This document shows positions 45,527-56,220 of a stretch of 64,000 nt of DNA, piece after piece. Under the pieces are notes generated by a model. The model worked only from the letters and a program-made list of their open reading frames with translations. It ran no database searches and was not told the origin of the DNA. Made by a program: the position numbers and the translations under genes. Source of the stretch: Phaeotremella fagi (Eukaryota > Basidiomycota > Tremellomycetes > Tremellales > Phaeotremellaceae); assembly GCA_001599715.1 (NCBI GenBank), contig BCHU01000004.1:1550001-1614000 (forward strand). The letters are read 5' to 3'. Numbering within the stretch: the stretch's first letter is position 1; each line of letters begins with the position of its first letter.

Positions 45527-45546
45527 GGGGGGGGGGGGGGGGGGGG
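45527..45546. repeat. 20-nt poly-G tract
   Basis: An uninterrupted run of 20 G on the plus strand, 14 nt after the stop of the preceding gene. Long G runs can form quadruplexes and are prone to slippage; the true length may differ from the one assembled. Confidence 0.85.
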
Positions 45547-45709
45547 TATCTAGGTTGTATACCTACGGGTTTGAAAGAGATAATGGTTATGCAAAGTTTG
45601 TTTATAAATTATAAGAACCACCTATTCATCCATCCACTGTAAGCTCATCGTAATGTGATTGTACAGGATGCATAGAAACGAATGTACAACACGCAAGCTT
45701 CAAACACTA

Positions 45710-47157
45710 TCAGAACTCTACCTTCTCTACCGTCTCTCTCCTCAACAACTCGGCGTCACAGGGTAGCAAAAATCCGTTCTCAAGTTGATTCAAGATAGCC
45801 TGACCAGCCAACGCACGGTAGTTCTCTACAGTTCCGTACAATTCTCTTAGCTTGTCAACTGAGAACATCCATTCGGATCCTGCTGAAGTCAGTATAGAAC
45901 ATTTAGGACAATTTAGGACCCACCTCGATACCACGATGGGCGACCCATTGGAGTGGCAGCGACAACTCTAGAAATTGGAACGTCAAGATGTAAACTTCGT
46001 ACGCCACCCAAAGCATTTTGATGTTCGTCACGATAAATCTCATCACTTCTTCCAACAGTTTTAAGTAGAACGCTTGAAGGTGGTTGGTAACCCTTTCCGT
46101 CGGTCCATTTGATCATCGATTCGAAAATTGCCGAATAGAGGAAAGAATTCGGGAATGTACTCCAGACCGCTCCTCCTAAATCACAGACCGAGAATCTCTC
46201 CTTATCGATTAAAGATGAATATCTTGATTCCCTGTGAGCCATTCCAGCAACTTCGTAGAGTCTGAATGAATCGCTGTCAACTCGACGATGACTCGTACCT
46301 CTAGCCTGACCTGAGACGCCACATGACCATCTGACCGATTGGAATTCTGCTTCACCAAGGATTTCAATGATCTTGATACCTTCAAGATCAGGTAGTGCTG
46401 AACCTCCAGATGCAGATGGAATAAAACCTTCGAAAGGAACGGTACCATCAGGCAGTCTTAAATGAGACGAATGAGTAATGAATCTTCGAGTAACACCACC
46501 AGTTTGGGAGAGACCACTAAGGAAGACTCTTTGAGCTTTAAGTCCTAATGCACCTGATCGTAACGCGGCGGAAGTAGCGGTTAAGATCTCTGGTGATTGA
46601 GGTGTAGCGTTCCACCATTTTATCATGAAAGCTGAATATTCGTCTTCAAGTGTTTGGCGAGTTGGATTAGGGGTGAAGGGAATTGTTTCTTGGAAATGTT
46701 TCGCTAGTGGACCTTTCGGGAATTTCATTGCTGAATAACGGATTGGATCGGATTCTTTGACAACACCCATTGCGACTGGTGCTTGGGAGTCTACTTCGAT
46801 CCAAGCATGACCTGTGGGATTAGGTTGGGTTCTTTTAGGTGACTCACCATTTCTCATTAGCCATCGGTTGATGGCTCTCCAGATACTGGTTCCCGACCAA
46901 ATATGAGATGGTTCCTCAACGACCACTCCGGTGAATTTTGACTCATCTCCAGGACATCTTAGGAGGATCCTGGTACAATACGGTTCACCTGCAGCTTCAC
47001 CGCTGATAAGATATTCCCTTGTGACATAATCATAAGCGGGTAAGAGGTCTACATGGTAAGGTTCGAGTATTTTCGGTTGGGAGTCAGGCGTGATTTTCAG
47101 CTCAGTAACGTCTGGATGTTGGACTCTGAGTAATGGTGTTACGGGTGCGATTGTCAT
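45710..47157 (-). CDS. Alpha/beta hydrolase (Abhydrolase_10-like), 468 aa
   Basis: Minus-strand exons 47157-45924 and 45882-45710. The product has a nucleophile-elbow motif GLSQTGGVTR (Ser at about 221, Gly-x-Ser-x-x-Gly), preceded by a strand (KAQRVFLS), and later SDSFRLYEVAGMAHRES, where the His is a good candidate for the catalytic base. Overall layout, including EEPSHIW near residue 82, fits the large hydrolase family often labelled Abhydrolase_10. There is no signal peptide, so it is probably intracellular. It is divergent from a Dal5-type transporter (382 nt between starts) and near a Zn2Cys6 regulator, suggesting uptake and hydrolysis of an ester, lactone or amide. Substrate unknown. 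Confidence 0.8.
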
Positions 47158-47539
47158 TTTGGTGATAGCTCTTCATCTGTACCTCTAACCATGCCTGTCT
47201 TTATGTACTAGATGGACCAAAGACTATCGGTTCGAGGTGTTTTGCGATTGAGCCGATGTCGGATCGATAAAGAGTCTACGGTGGAGGTGGTTCCTGTTTT
47301 TAGTAAATGCCAAGATCTTGTGAGCGACTGATAAGAGTACATTACTTACGGGGATTACGAACAAACGTCAGCTGATAAGGTCATTTTGACGAATATTAGT
47401 CGATCCGACAAGAACGATCGTTGCGAGAGTTATCAGTCGGAGGTTCCATCTTGTTTCCTGTGAAGGTATATAACGGACCACCAGGATGAGAGATACATAG
47501 GAATACAACCTCGAGTCATTCAAGTATCAAACCCCCATC
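47158..47539. promoter_or_regulatory. Bidirectional promoter: hydrolase and transporter
   Basis: 382 nt between divergent starts. It contains CGATGTCGGATCGATAAA (47252-47269), TCGGAGG (47439) and other CGG words that could serve a Zn2Cys6 regulator, and no ORF. Coordinated control of both genes is inferred. Confidence 0.55.
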
Positions 47540-49320
47540 ATGACTACACCAATCCAAACTTCCGAGAAAGAACATGAAGATATCGTCGAGATAAAACCAA
47601 CTTTCGTGACCGATGGTGATATCTACGAATCCTCCGAACATGTCATTTACACCCCAGCAGAGGGTAGAGCAGTACTTCGAAAAATCGATTTAATCCTCTT
47701 ACCACTCCTATGTGGATGTTATATCTTTTCATTCATCGACAAAACTTTGTTAAATTACTCTTCCACATTTGGTCTTCAAGCTGCCTTGGGTCTCGCTGGA
47801 TCTGATTATAGTTGGTGTGGAAGTATCTTCTATTTTGGGTACATGTTAGGTTCTCTTGGTTGGTCCAAACTTGTTCAACGTTTCCCACAACGTGTTGGTA
47901 AGATCATTGGAATCGCCATTTTCATTTGGTCGATTATTATTCTTCTTACTCGTGAGTTTAACTTCTTATTGACAATTCTAAGATGATGTTAAAATTGACG
48001 ATGCCTAGCCTTATGCTTTAACTTCAAAGGTTTAATGGTCAATCGATTCTTCTTGGGATTCATGGAATCTATAACTGGACCTGTGTTCGTCATCGTCACC
48101 AGTAACTGGTGGAACAGAAACGAACAAAGTTTCAGAACAGCTTTCTGGCTCGGTGGAACACCTATTGGAAACTTCATTGGAGGTTGTATGAGTTACGGTA
48201 TCGGTTCAAGTGAGTGCTACATCTTTTTCGTCTTACATAGCTAACCCAACCCCAGTTAAAAGCTCCATTCCAACTTGGAAGATCTTTTTCCTGTTCTTCG
48301 GTTCATTCAGTATAGTCTTCGCTGTCATCTTGGCTGTCCTCATGCCAGATCATCAGGGCAACACATGGTGGTTGAACGAGCGACAAAAGAAAATAGCTAT
48401 CGAACGTGTGAGAGAGAATCAAACCGTCAGTGCGAACCATCATTGGAAATGGTCGCAATTCTGGGAAGCACTTCGTGATCCCCAAACAACTCTTCTTTGG
48501 ATTACTGCCATGTAGGTTCATACCTCTAATCTAAAACTGATGATATAGAGGAAATACCATGCCATCAACTTTCGCATCTCAATTCTCTTCACAGATCGTT
48601 CAAGGTTTTGGATTCACAGCCGTTCAAACTACGGTAATCTCGACTTGTCCAGCTGCTACGATCCAATTAGGGACATTCTTGATTGGTTCATACATTGCGT
48701 CTCGAATTCCAAACAGTCGACTCTGGATTGGAATGGTTTGTTCAGTCCCACCACTTATCGGAGCTTCTTTGTTGTATTCACTTCCAACTACTAATACCGC
48801 GGGTAGACTTGTTGGTTATTATCTCACTTACACGTAGGTCGTGATAGTCAAAACAGAACTGATATGTCTAGTCACACAATGTCATTCACTCTTGCTACCA
48901 GTTTGATCTCCTCTAATTACGCTGGTCAAACTAAAAAAGCTACTGCATCCGCTGTTATCTACGTAGGATGGGCTGCAGGTCTCATCGCAGGTCCACGTAA
49001 GTCTTCATCCTGTCTGATATGGAATCAACACTGACCAAAACCAGAATTCTTCCTCGCCAGTCAAGCTCCAAATTATATCATGGCTTTCGAAATGCTGAGT
49101 GAGTAACGGCCGTCTCACCATAAAACAAATTCCTAATTGTGTTATAGTGGTATGCTACGCTTTGATGATCGTCGTCCCTCTTATACAGATCTTTTGGTAC
49201 AAAAAAGAAAACGCTCGTAGAGATCGTTTGGCTGGTGATGATCATGTCGATCCTGCCGATCTTGCTTTTACAGATATGACTGATTTCGAAAAATGGAGAA
49301 CATTCCGTTATGCCATGTGA
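47540..49320 (+). CDS. MFS transporter, Dal5/allantoate permease type (anion:cation symporter), 501 aa
   Basis: Exons 47540-47951, 48009-48209, 48256-48511, 48549-48833, 48872-48996, 49045-49098, 49148-49320. Twelve hydrophobic segments can be followed. Family hallmarks are present: RKIDLILLPLLCGCYIFSFIDKTLLNY at the first helix (given here as RKIDLILLPLLCGCYIFSF then IDKTLLNYSS), VNRFFLGFMESITGP at helix 4, WWNRNEQSFRTAFW between 4 and 5, and WLNERQKKIAIERV in the central loop. The group moves organic anions such as allantoate, nicotinate, biotin precursors or phthalates with protons. The C-terminus ends in FTDMTDFEKWRTFRYAM, a common ending in the group. Placement beside a hydrolase suggests that it imports that enzyme's substrate. 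Confidence 0.92.
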
Positions 49321-49414
49321 GCAGGAGGTGCTGGGTTGGGTAGAAGAAAGAAATTATCGGAAAGCGTCTGGTCTGGGTTCACAATATAGTTGTACATACA
49401 TACAGTAGGTACCG

Positions 49415-51159
49415 TTACAATAAGAATGTACCCGTTGTTTGCTTCATGACTTCAGCAATATCGACAAACTGTCCATTCTTTTGTCGTCGTATGATTTCTT
49501 CGAGTAGTTTAAGACATTGGGTAATGTTCGAACCCCATCTTTCTGATCTTTTGAAATGCTGTAAAATCCATTCACGATGTATAACGTCGTTTGTAGTGAT
49601 TCCAGCAATGAACAGACTCGATGGCCAGATCGAAGATGGTGTATCCGTTCTGGAGGGATCTTTGTATGCTGTGAATTGTAATTCTAAAATTCGACGGACT
49701 GAATCTTGAGGATTCCAATATGGTGTGGGCTAGGGTTTCAGATTTTGGGGTTACATGTTTGGAACTCACAAAGATTCGGTAGAGATAGAGTAACGCTGAA
49801 TGTAAAGCGCCAGAAACAAGATATTGATTATAAGTCGATGGATCCAGTATCGAACCCATTTCGATTAATCCAGGATTATTCTTGGTTACCTGAATCATAA
49901 TTTTTGTACGTAAATTCTCCACATCCTGGAACGTTATTCCATTCCCGATAGAATCGCTTAGCGATTTTCTACCTATATCCAGTTGGGCTACTTCACGTCG
50001 CAGTAAATTAGCACGTAGAAGACTCAAACCACCTGATTCCTCGACCTCTTCAAAGATGTCTGATACTGTGGATATCTCTTGTAATCGTGTAGTGAATGAT
50101 CCACCACCTAATCCAAATAATGCACATCTGCAATCCATGAACGCAAGTCGTAACACTATTCTTCTCGCGAACCCTTTCCTGTCTTTTAAAGCCGCTTCAG
50201 AGGTTGGAGTACTGATTAGAGCTGAAGCCGTTTCTAGAAGATTGACGATTCCTTCGACACCACTGGCAAGCATGTGTTCACGTTTCATGAGAATGAATGT
50301 TGCAAGTAAGAGAACGTCCACTGATAAAGTTGGTGATTTCGATTCGAACGTGAGAGTTTGCATTGCTAATACAGCATATCGATTGGATTCAGATTGATAA
50401 TTCGGTTCTGTTAGAGCGAGATGAGAAGCTGAATATGCTAGAATAGCGTTGAGCAAAGGTGGAACATCCAATGCCCGAGAGAAAGCCATGATATATAAAT
50501 TGTTGTTATCTCGATCTTTGTCTTCAACTTTGGCATACCCTTTCATCACCTATCATCAGTAGAGATAACAGAGCACCAAACTTACATCTAAGTAATGTTG
50601 TATCAGTCGTGAATTCGTCGCGTCAATCGATGGTGTCGTTGGTGGAATTGGTAGAAAAGGGATATCGAAATTGAAATTTGGTACATTTTCAGGTTCAAGA
50701 TTACCGGGGGGCATGAAGAGATCCCAATCTATCATCCAATCCTCTGGTACAGGTGTGTCATTGTTGATCAAAGGTAGAGGATTTAGGTCTATCGGTGGGA
50801 AAGAAGTCGATGTCGACGTAGATGAAGAAGCTACTGGTTGGATTCGTGAATCCGACCCGTTACTTCTAACAGGACTCTCATGAGTCTGTTCGGATTCTTT
50901 GTATCCATTATACGCCCTTCTTCTTTTGGGCGGTGGTTCATATTGTTCTCCAGGTTTCGGTGGGCTCCATCGACATTCGAATCCTAATCTCTTACAATTC
51001 GAACATGAAGATTGTGATTCCTGTGACGAGATTTCACATTTTACCTAAAAGTTGTTAATGTAAATCACTGTTCGTGTTGTCATTGATGCTACGCACCTTT
51101 CGTGCTTTACAGGTGAAACAACCTAACCTTGATCTTTTGAATGTTTGATTTGACGACAT
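49415..51159 (-). CDS. Zn2Cys6 transcription factor, 538 aa
   Basis: Minus-strand exons 51159-51097, 51044-50586, 50549-49770, 49729-49415. The N-terminus has the binuclear zinc cluster: Cys at residues 14, 17, 24, 35, 38 and 45 (GCFTCKARKVKCE, CSNCKRLGFECRW), spacing CX2CX6CX10CX2CX6C, split by the first intron. A basic stretch (PPKRRRAYNG) follows. The region 175-535 is a mainly helical fungal-specific factor domain with PPLLNAILAYSASHLAL, typical of the fungal_trans_2 group. It lies 95 nt from the stop of the transporter and likely controls the neighbouring hydrolase and transporter (inference from position). Exon 4 was recovered by junction; the unspliced frame stops at 49572. Confidence 0.9.
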
Positions 51160-51275
51160 GGGATGATGTTGAAGATTAGAAAGTCAAGATTGAATTTCGG
51201 ACCGGTCAACAATAACGTAACGGGTAATCAAATCGAACGGCTAACCCAAATCAACTTTTACTACACCAACACAAC

Positions 51276-51904
51276 ATGAACCCAGGTTCCCTTCAACCGA
51301 ATCCATATGCAACAGGGGGATCGTTCACTCCATCAACAATAAATTCTGAACCAATCATCGATCATCTAGATCATATAGTACTTACGGTGAAGGATATCGA
51401 TGCTTCCGTTGAATTCTACACTAAAATCTTGGGAATGCGAAAAGAGGTTTTTGGTCCGGAAGATAAACCTCGTGTAGCTTTACTGTTTGGCCATTCAAAG
51501 GTAAATCTTTTGTTGAAGGGATTAGGACTGAACTTAAGATAAATCTTCAACATGAACGTGCTAAAATCGAACCTCATGCTGCTGAAGCTACAAAGGGAAG
51601 TGCAGATATATGTTTGATCAGCAAACATTCTCCTGAAGATTTGATACGACATTTCATGTCATTTAATCAAGTGGATTCGTTCCTTCATCCATTCTTCAGT
51701 GCTCATCAGCAAGGTGATTTGAAACAAGTGAGTCATAGCATGATGAGGGTTTATTGATTTTAGGTCGGTTATTTTACGGCACTGCGATTGTACGATGAAA
51801 CTCTTATGGTTCCTTGTGTCAGGACTGGAGCTCTTGGTAAAATCAATAGTGTTTATATTAGAGATCCCGATGGGAATCTGGTTGAGATATCTAGTTATCC
51901 TTGA
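51276..51904 (+). CDS. Glyoxalase/bleomycin-resistance (VOC) superfamily protein, 184 aa
   Basis: Exons 51276-51500, 51539-51727, 51764-51904. Two beta-alpha-beta-beta-beta units of the vicinal oxygen chelate fold are seen: IDHLDHIVLTVKDIDASVEF with FYTKILGM, and later RTGALGKINSVYIRDPDGNL-VEISSYP. Candidate metal ligands are the His of DHIVL and the Glu of VEIS. Proteins with this single-domain layout are common in fungi and act as isomerases, dioxygenases or resistance proteins. The segment between the units (about residues 113-145) is longer than usual, so the second intron may be larger than drawn. It starts 116 nt from the divergent Zn2Cys6 gene and may belong to the same cluster. Confidence 0.82.
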
Positions 51905-52048
51905 GGGGGCTTGGTGAAAGGATGACTTCTTCGGATGTTGGCTCGGAAGAACAATCGAAAAGACCTCATCGATGAATTGCATATGCCTTCTCGTTCCACA
52001 GGATCGAATCCTGCTCTATAGACTTGATCAATCTCCAACATAGTATCG

Positions 52049-52534
52049 TCAAAAATTCCGAGCAATATCACCAGAACCTCGAACCCAACTATCAAACATT
52101 GTCAACTCAACGGTCTGCACATGATCCCAAACAATCTTTTCACCACTTTTCAAAATCTCTTCCGACATTTCAAACCTAAATTCCTCCGAACACTTGTGAC
52201 TGAACTCTTTGTAATCTTTCATCAAATCAATGGTCCATCCTTGACTGGAATGAGTTTTTGATCTCATGATGGAATGGACTTGACGGAGATCGATCACCGT
52301 TTGATAATATCCTCCAAAGGGTCTCCAGGTGTTTATGTGGATTGATGTTGTGGGAGTTATCTGTTGATGATGACGAATCGCGGTGATTTCTGCTCTGTAG
52401 ATTATATTTTTAGTACGAAAAACTTTAGCAACTTACAACATGCTTCGTTGGTCGGTAGTGTTCTCTTCTGAGTCTGTCACCTCTGTCAACACGGAGATTT
52501 GACTTGGACGTCTTAAATGTGCATCAGGAGGCAT
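52049..52534 (-). CDS. Small hypothetical protein, 147 aa (distant array relative)
   Basis: Exons 52534-52437 and 52394-52049, joined through GTAAGT/CTACAG with a split Leu codon. The product contains WTIDLMKDYKEFSHKCSEEF, then VQTVELTMFDSWVRGSGD, and ends soon after. The FDSW segment and the preceding charged helix correspond to the FDEMW/FDQMW block of the 33-37 kb array, and the intron again lies in phase 2 ahead of the beta-rich part. I treat it as a remote member of that family at modest confidence. No signal peptide or membrane helix. Function unknown. Confidence 0.6.
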
Positions 52535-54130
52535 TGGGATGAGAGATTACCGACAACAAAGATCAAAAGTCTGTGTTATCAGGAAACGACGTTTCACTTC
52601 TTCCAAAGCTCATGAGCCTTCTTCTCGTATTTTCAGCGAGTGAAGAAGACGTCATGTCTACCTGCGATAACAGTGTCAACTTCCTGGATAAACACCGAGC
52701 TTAACGCTAACGATTTGGAAGACTCGCTTTTGAGCGCGTCAGTTTGACGATTTAGCTTTTGGGAGGGGTTTCGTCAACGCAAGCTGTAAACGGAATGGTG
52801 TCTGGAAATCCTTAGAAAGAAAGGTAAATGTGAACGAAATAAGTAGCAGACCATACGGTGCAGCTACGAGTTTTAGATTATTGTGCATGACATGAAAGAT
52901 GATCGGTAGTGTTCTCTCCACTGTATATCTACGGTACGGTCGTATAGATAGAGGACGTGCACTGGATGAATTATTCTGTCGTTGATTATTTTGGGCACGG
53001 ATTCATCTTGCCTTCGAGGGTTCGGAGGGCTGTTTCGTATGACCCCGAATTGGATGTTTGGAATCTTGCTCATTGCATCTTAGGTAGAAGACATTGATTT
53101 GAGGTCAAATGAATCACTCCCTTTAGCATGGATGTTCTCAGTCCATGCAAAGCGATGGTGAAACAAAGTTTTTGGTTTGTTGATTGTCGTTGTGTACGAG
53201 GCTCAACAACCGACGGATAAAAACCAGAGATCTGTTCCTCCTTTCTATTACTCTGCATTTGAGCTTCAAACAGTTTCATCCTTTGTATCGTCGTGGAAAG
53301 CGGCAGTTTCAAAGGAAGCTTGAGCCGTTCTCTTCTTTGACGTCATGTATGTATCTGTAGTCTAATTTAAATGGTGCAAGCGGTAGTAGTGGTAACTTCA
53401 AACTGATGATGCATGAAACTAGGTTACCTAAAACTTTCTGTTACTTCACCGATCTAAATATATCAACGAGGATTGGCGCAGATGCGTTTTTCAACTAATT
53501 CGATCATTTCCTCGGTCAACAACAAGAAGTGTCCAAGATCAAAGTCCTCAAATTTCAATTACGTACTTGTATAAACGTTTGATCTCTATTTTGGAAATGT
53601 TGTCCAAATCAAAGAAAGTCCATTGTCCAGATCTTACCGGGGGAAGCCCGGTTACGGAAGTAGCTGCGTAAAAAACATGGATGCTGCGTAAGTCGAGTTA
53701 GATGATTTGTTGAGTGTGGATTCATGGGATTAGTTGGTACAACGATAAAGTAGCTGCTTGCCAAGTGAGCATAAGTATTCGTGCAAGTCTTAGGTGTGAT
53801 TTTGTGCCACGCCACGGCTAGAGAAGCAGAACGAAAGAAGAGCAAGAAAGAAGCCAAAGCCAAAGCAACGCAAAGAAATTAAAGCTGTGAAGAAGCACAA
53901 CACGAGTAGATCTAAAACCGAGTTAATTAAATACAAGATGATATCATAACATTCTTATTTCTATTCTTAACATCTACTTCTTCTTCTTACATATACTATA
54001 CATACATATATCAACGACATTCCCCACTCCCCCTCCCTCACCACTATCCATGCATTCGTGACTGACGACAAAAACATTCAATAAAAACCCCCACCAACCC
54101 CAGCCCAGCCCCAGCCCCAACACCCTTCCA
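52535..54130. other. Long gene-poor stretch with a CRE-like TGACGTCA
   Basis: About 1.6 kb, the longest stretch here with no supported gene. Short frames (60-84 codons) on the minus strand have no features. A perfect TGACGTCA palindrome lies at 53338-53345 and GACGTCA at 52648-52654. The last 250 nt (53880-54130) are CT-rich in the style of a fungal leader for the gene at 54131. A non-coding RNA gene cannot be excluded. Confidence 0.4.
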
Positions 54131-55549
54131 ATGCGCCCAATCAACGAACTATTCATCATCTCCCTCATCCTCCTCTCAACCCTCTCCTTCCTAGGCTACG
54201 GTTTCTACTTTGGCCTCCCCTCATCCCAAGAATGTCCAATCTACACCTCCCTCTATCAACCAGATGAATTAATCCAAATTCCAGGTTCACCAGCGTTCGA
54301 TTCAAATTTCCTCCTCTCATCTACTCCGTTGGTCGGTTTGGATTATACGACGTTAAGTCATACTGGTCAATTTGGGATGGTCCCTAAGATCATTCATCAG
54401 AGTTGGAAAGATGATAGGTTACCTCATAAATTTTTGGAATGGAGTAATTCTTTTAGAATCAGACATCCGGATTGGAAATGGGTACGTTCATTCAGATCTT
54501 TCATTTTATATTTCTATTGGGAAGGGATCTTGCTGATCGTTTAATTTAGGTTCTTTGGACTGACGAGTCCAACGCTGCGTTTGTTGCTTCGCATTTCCCT
54601 AGTTTGAACGAAACTTATTGGGCGCTGCGGAATAACATCCAACGAGCTGATTTCGTCAGAAATCTGTATTTATGGGAGTTTGGAGGGTAAGTGAAATGTG
54701 TTATCTACTTGATCAGAGCTTAATGTTCCCAGTGTCTACGCGGATCTTGATATGGAATGTCTAAGACCACTCGATACCTTATTCGAAAACCCTCTAGAAC
54801 ATCTTTCACCTCAATACCCACTTCTATCCCAAGCCTTCTCCAATCCCTCAGACACGTCTTTCGCCTTTGTCGGATCGATGGAAACGAATCCTACAGATTG
54901 GACTGCAGCCCATTCGATACCCAACGCATTCATGGCTTCAAGTAAACATCATCCACTTTGGTTGATACCACTTTCAAACGTTTTACGGACACTTGACGCA
55001 GACGAATTTGGACATCTCAAAGAAGAAGAATCGAATTCATGGTGGAAATCTGTTATTGAAGAATTACCTGGTGTACTGGATGGAACGACTGAAACCATGA
55101 CTGGTCCAGTGGCTTTATTGAACGCCATTCAAACTTATCGATCTTGGATCGGACATAAATCCAACTCTCACCCTTCAAGGGAATTCGTTACCAACTCTTC
55201 ATACCCCATCGCACCTTCTTTACAGGATCGTTTGAATTTAGCAGCAAAACACCACGAGGTGATAGTGTTCAATCCTGCTATCATCTATCCGTTCTCTTGG
55301 GCTACTGAACAGGTCGACAAGAATTCTGATATTTATAAACATTGCAGAGCAGCTTCTGGGTTGGATTTCGAACCTTTACGATGTCAGGGTGAGTCCATTC
55401 GTTTGTTTGATCTGCTTGATATATTTTATGCTGACTTTTTATTAGAACTTGTTCAAGCTTACGAACGGGGGGCTAGGATGATTACTTATTGGTCACATAC
55501 TTGGCATCAATCTGGTAACAACAAAGATTTAGGGGTGGTGGGGTCTTAG
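54131..55549 (+). CDS. Type II membrane glycosyltransferase, GT32 (Och1-like DXD family), 415 aa
   Basis: Exons 54131-54481, 54550-54686, 54733-55388, 55446-55549. An N-terminal membrane anchor (LFIISLILLSTLSFLGYGFYF, residues 7-27) places it in the Golgi membrane. The catalytic domain has VPKIIHQSWKDD, then HPDWKWVLWTDE, RADFVRNLYLWEFGG and VYADLDMECL (DXD metal site, Asp 167 and 169), all hallmarks of the GT32 alpha-1,6-mannosyl/inositol-phosphoceramide mannosyltransferase group. GPVALLNAI and YWSHTWHQSG follow, the latter matching the C-terminal H-x-W motif. It transfers a sugar, probably mannose, from a nucleotide donor; the acceptor (protein glycan or sphingolipid) is not decidable here. 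Confidence 0.88.
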
Positions 55550-56220
55550 TTTGGACAACAGCTCATCGAAGAAAAACGATAGAATCCAACAAAACAAATC
55601 ATTATAATCAATCAACTCGGACTCTTGTTCGTAACCGAATCCTCAGATCCAGAGGACCAAATCATGTCCATCTGAAGATAATCGGTACAGAGGAACAGTC
55701 GAGAATCGTTCGTTAGCTCTAAAAGTCCGATTCGAATTTCATTTCAGTTGTTGTATTCACCACATTCATAACATAATCCACAAACATAGTCATTTCGTAA
55801 TACATCACCTCACATAGATACCGTTTTGATTCAGACATTATTGCATAGATATCAATTTCTTTTAGTTTTAGATACCATCGATCATGTATTTCATTGCCGT
55901 GGAGGGGTGCAGGCGATGAACATAATGGATAATTTTTGAAGCATCTCTTGGAATTGTCATGGGGCGTACTCTACCTACCTGCTCGGGGATACTTGGATCT
56001 GAGGAAAGAACATTTGCATGCATGGATAGTGATTCTTTCATTTTATAGCAAGAATTGAGATGGATGCCAAGTTACAGTACACTGTTTGACGTCACTGGCC
56101 TCACTGGTCATCCACCGGAAGCTACCTTTATATGGTACGATAGAGATCGACATAGACATTTCAACAACTACATCTATCTTTTATCAACAACAACATCTAC
56201 ATCAATATCCTTATTCCACA
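55550..56220. other. Spacer with a second TGACGTCA
   Basis: About 670 nt. A perfect TGACGTCA palindrome lies at 56087-56094, about 130 nt upstream of the ATG at 56221. TACAGTACACTG is at 56073-56084. No gene seen. Confidence 0.45.

Noticed and set aside
54752..54945. Plus-strand second frame inside the GT32 gene
   Set aside because: An overlapping frame in the third exon; the GT32 motifs fix the reading frame.
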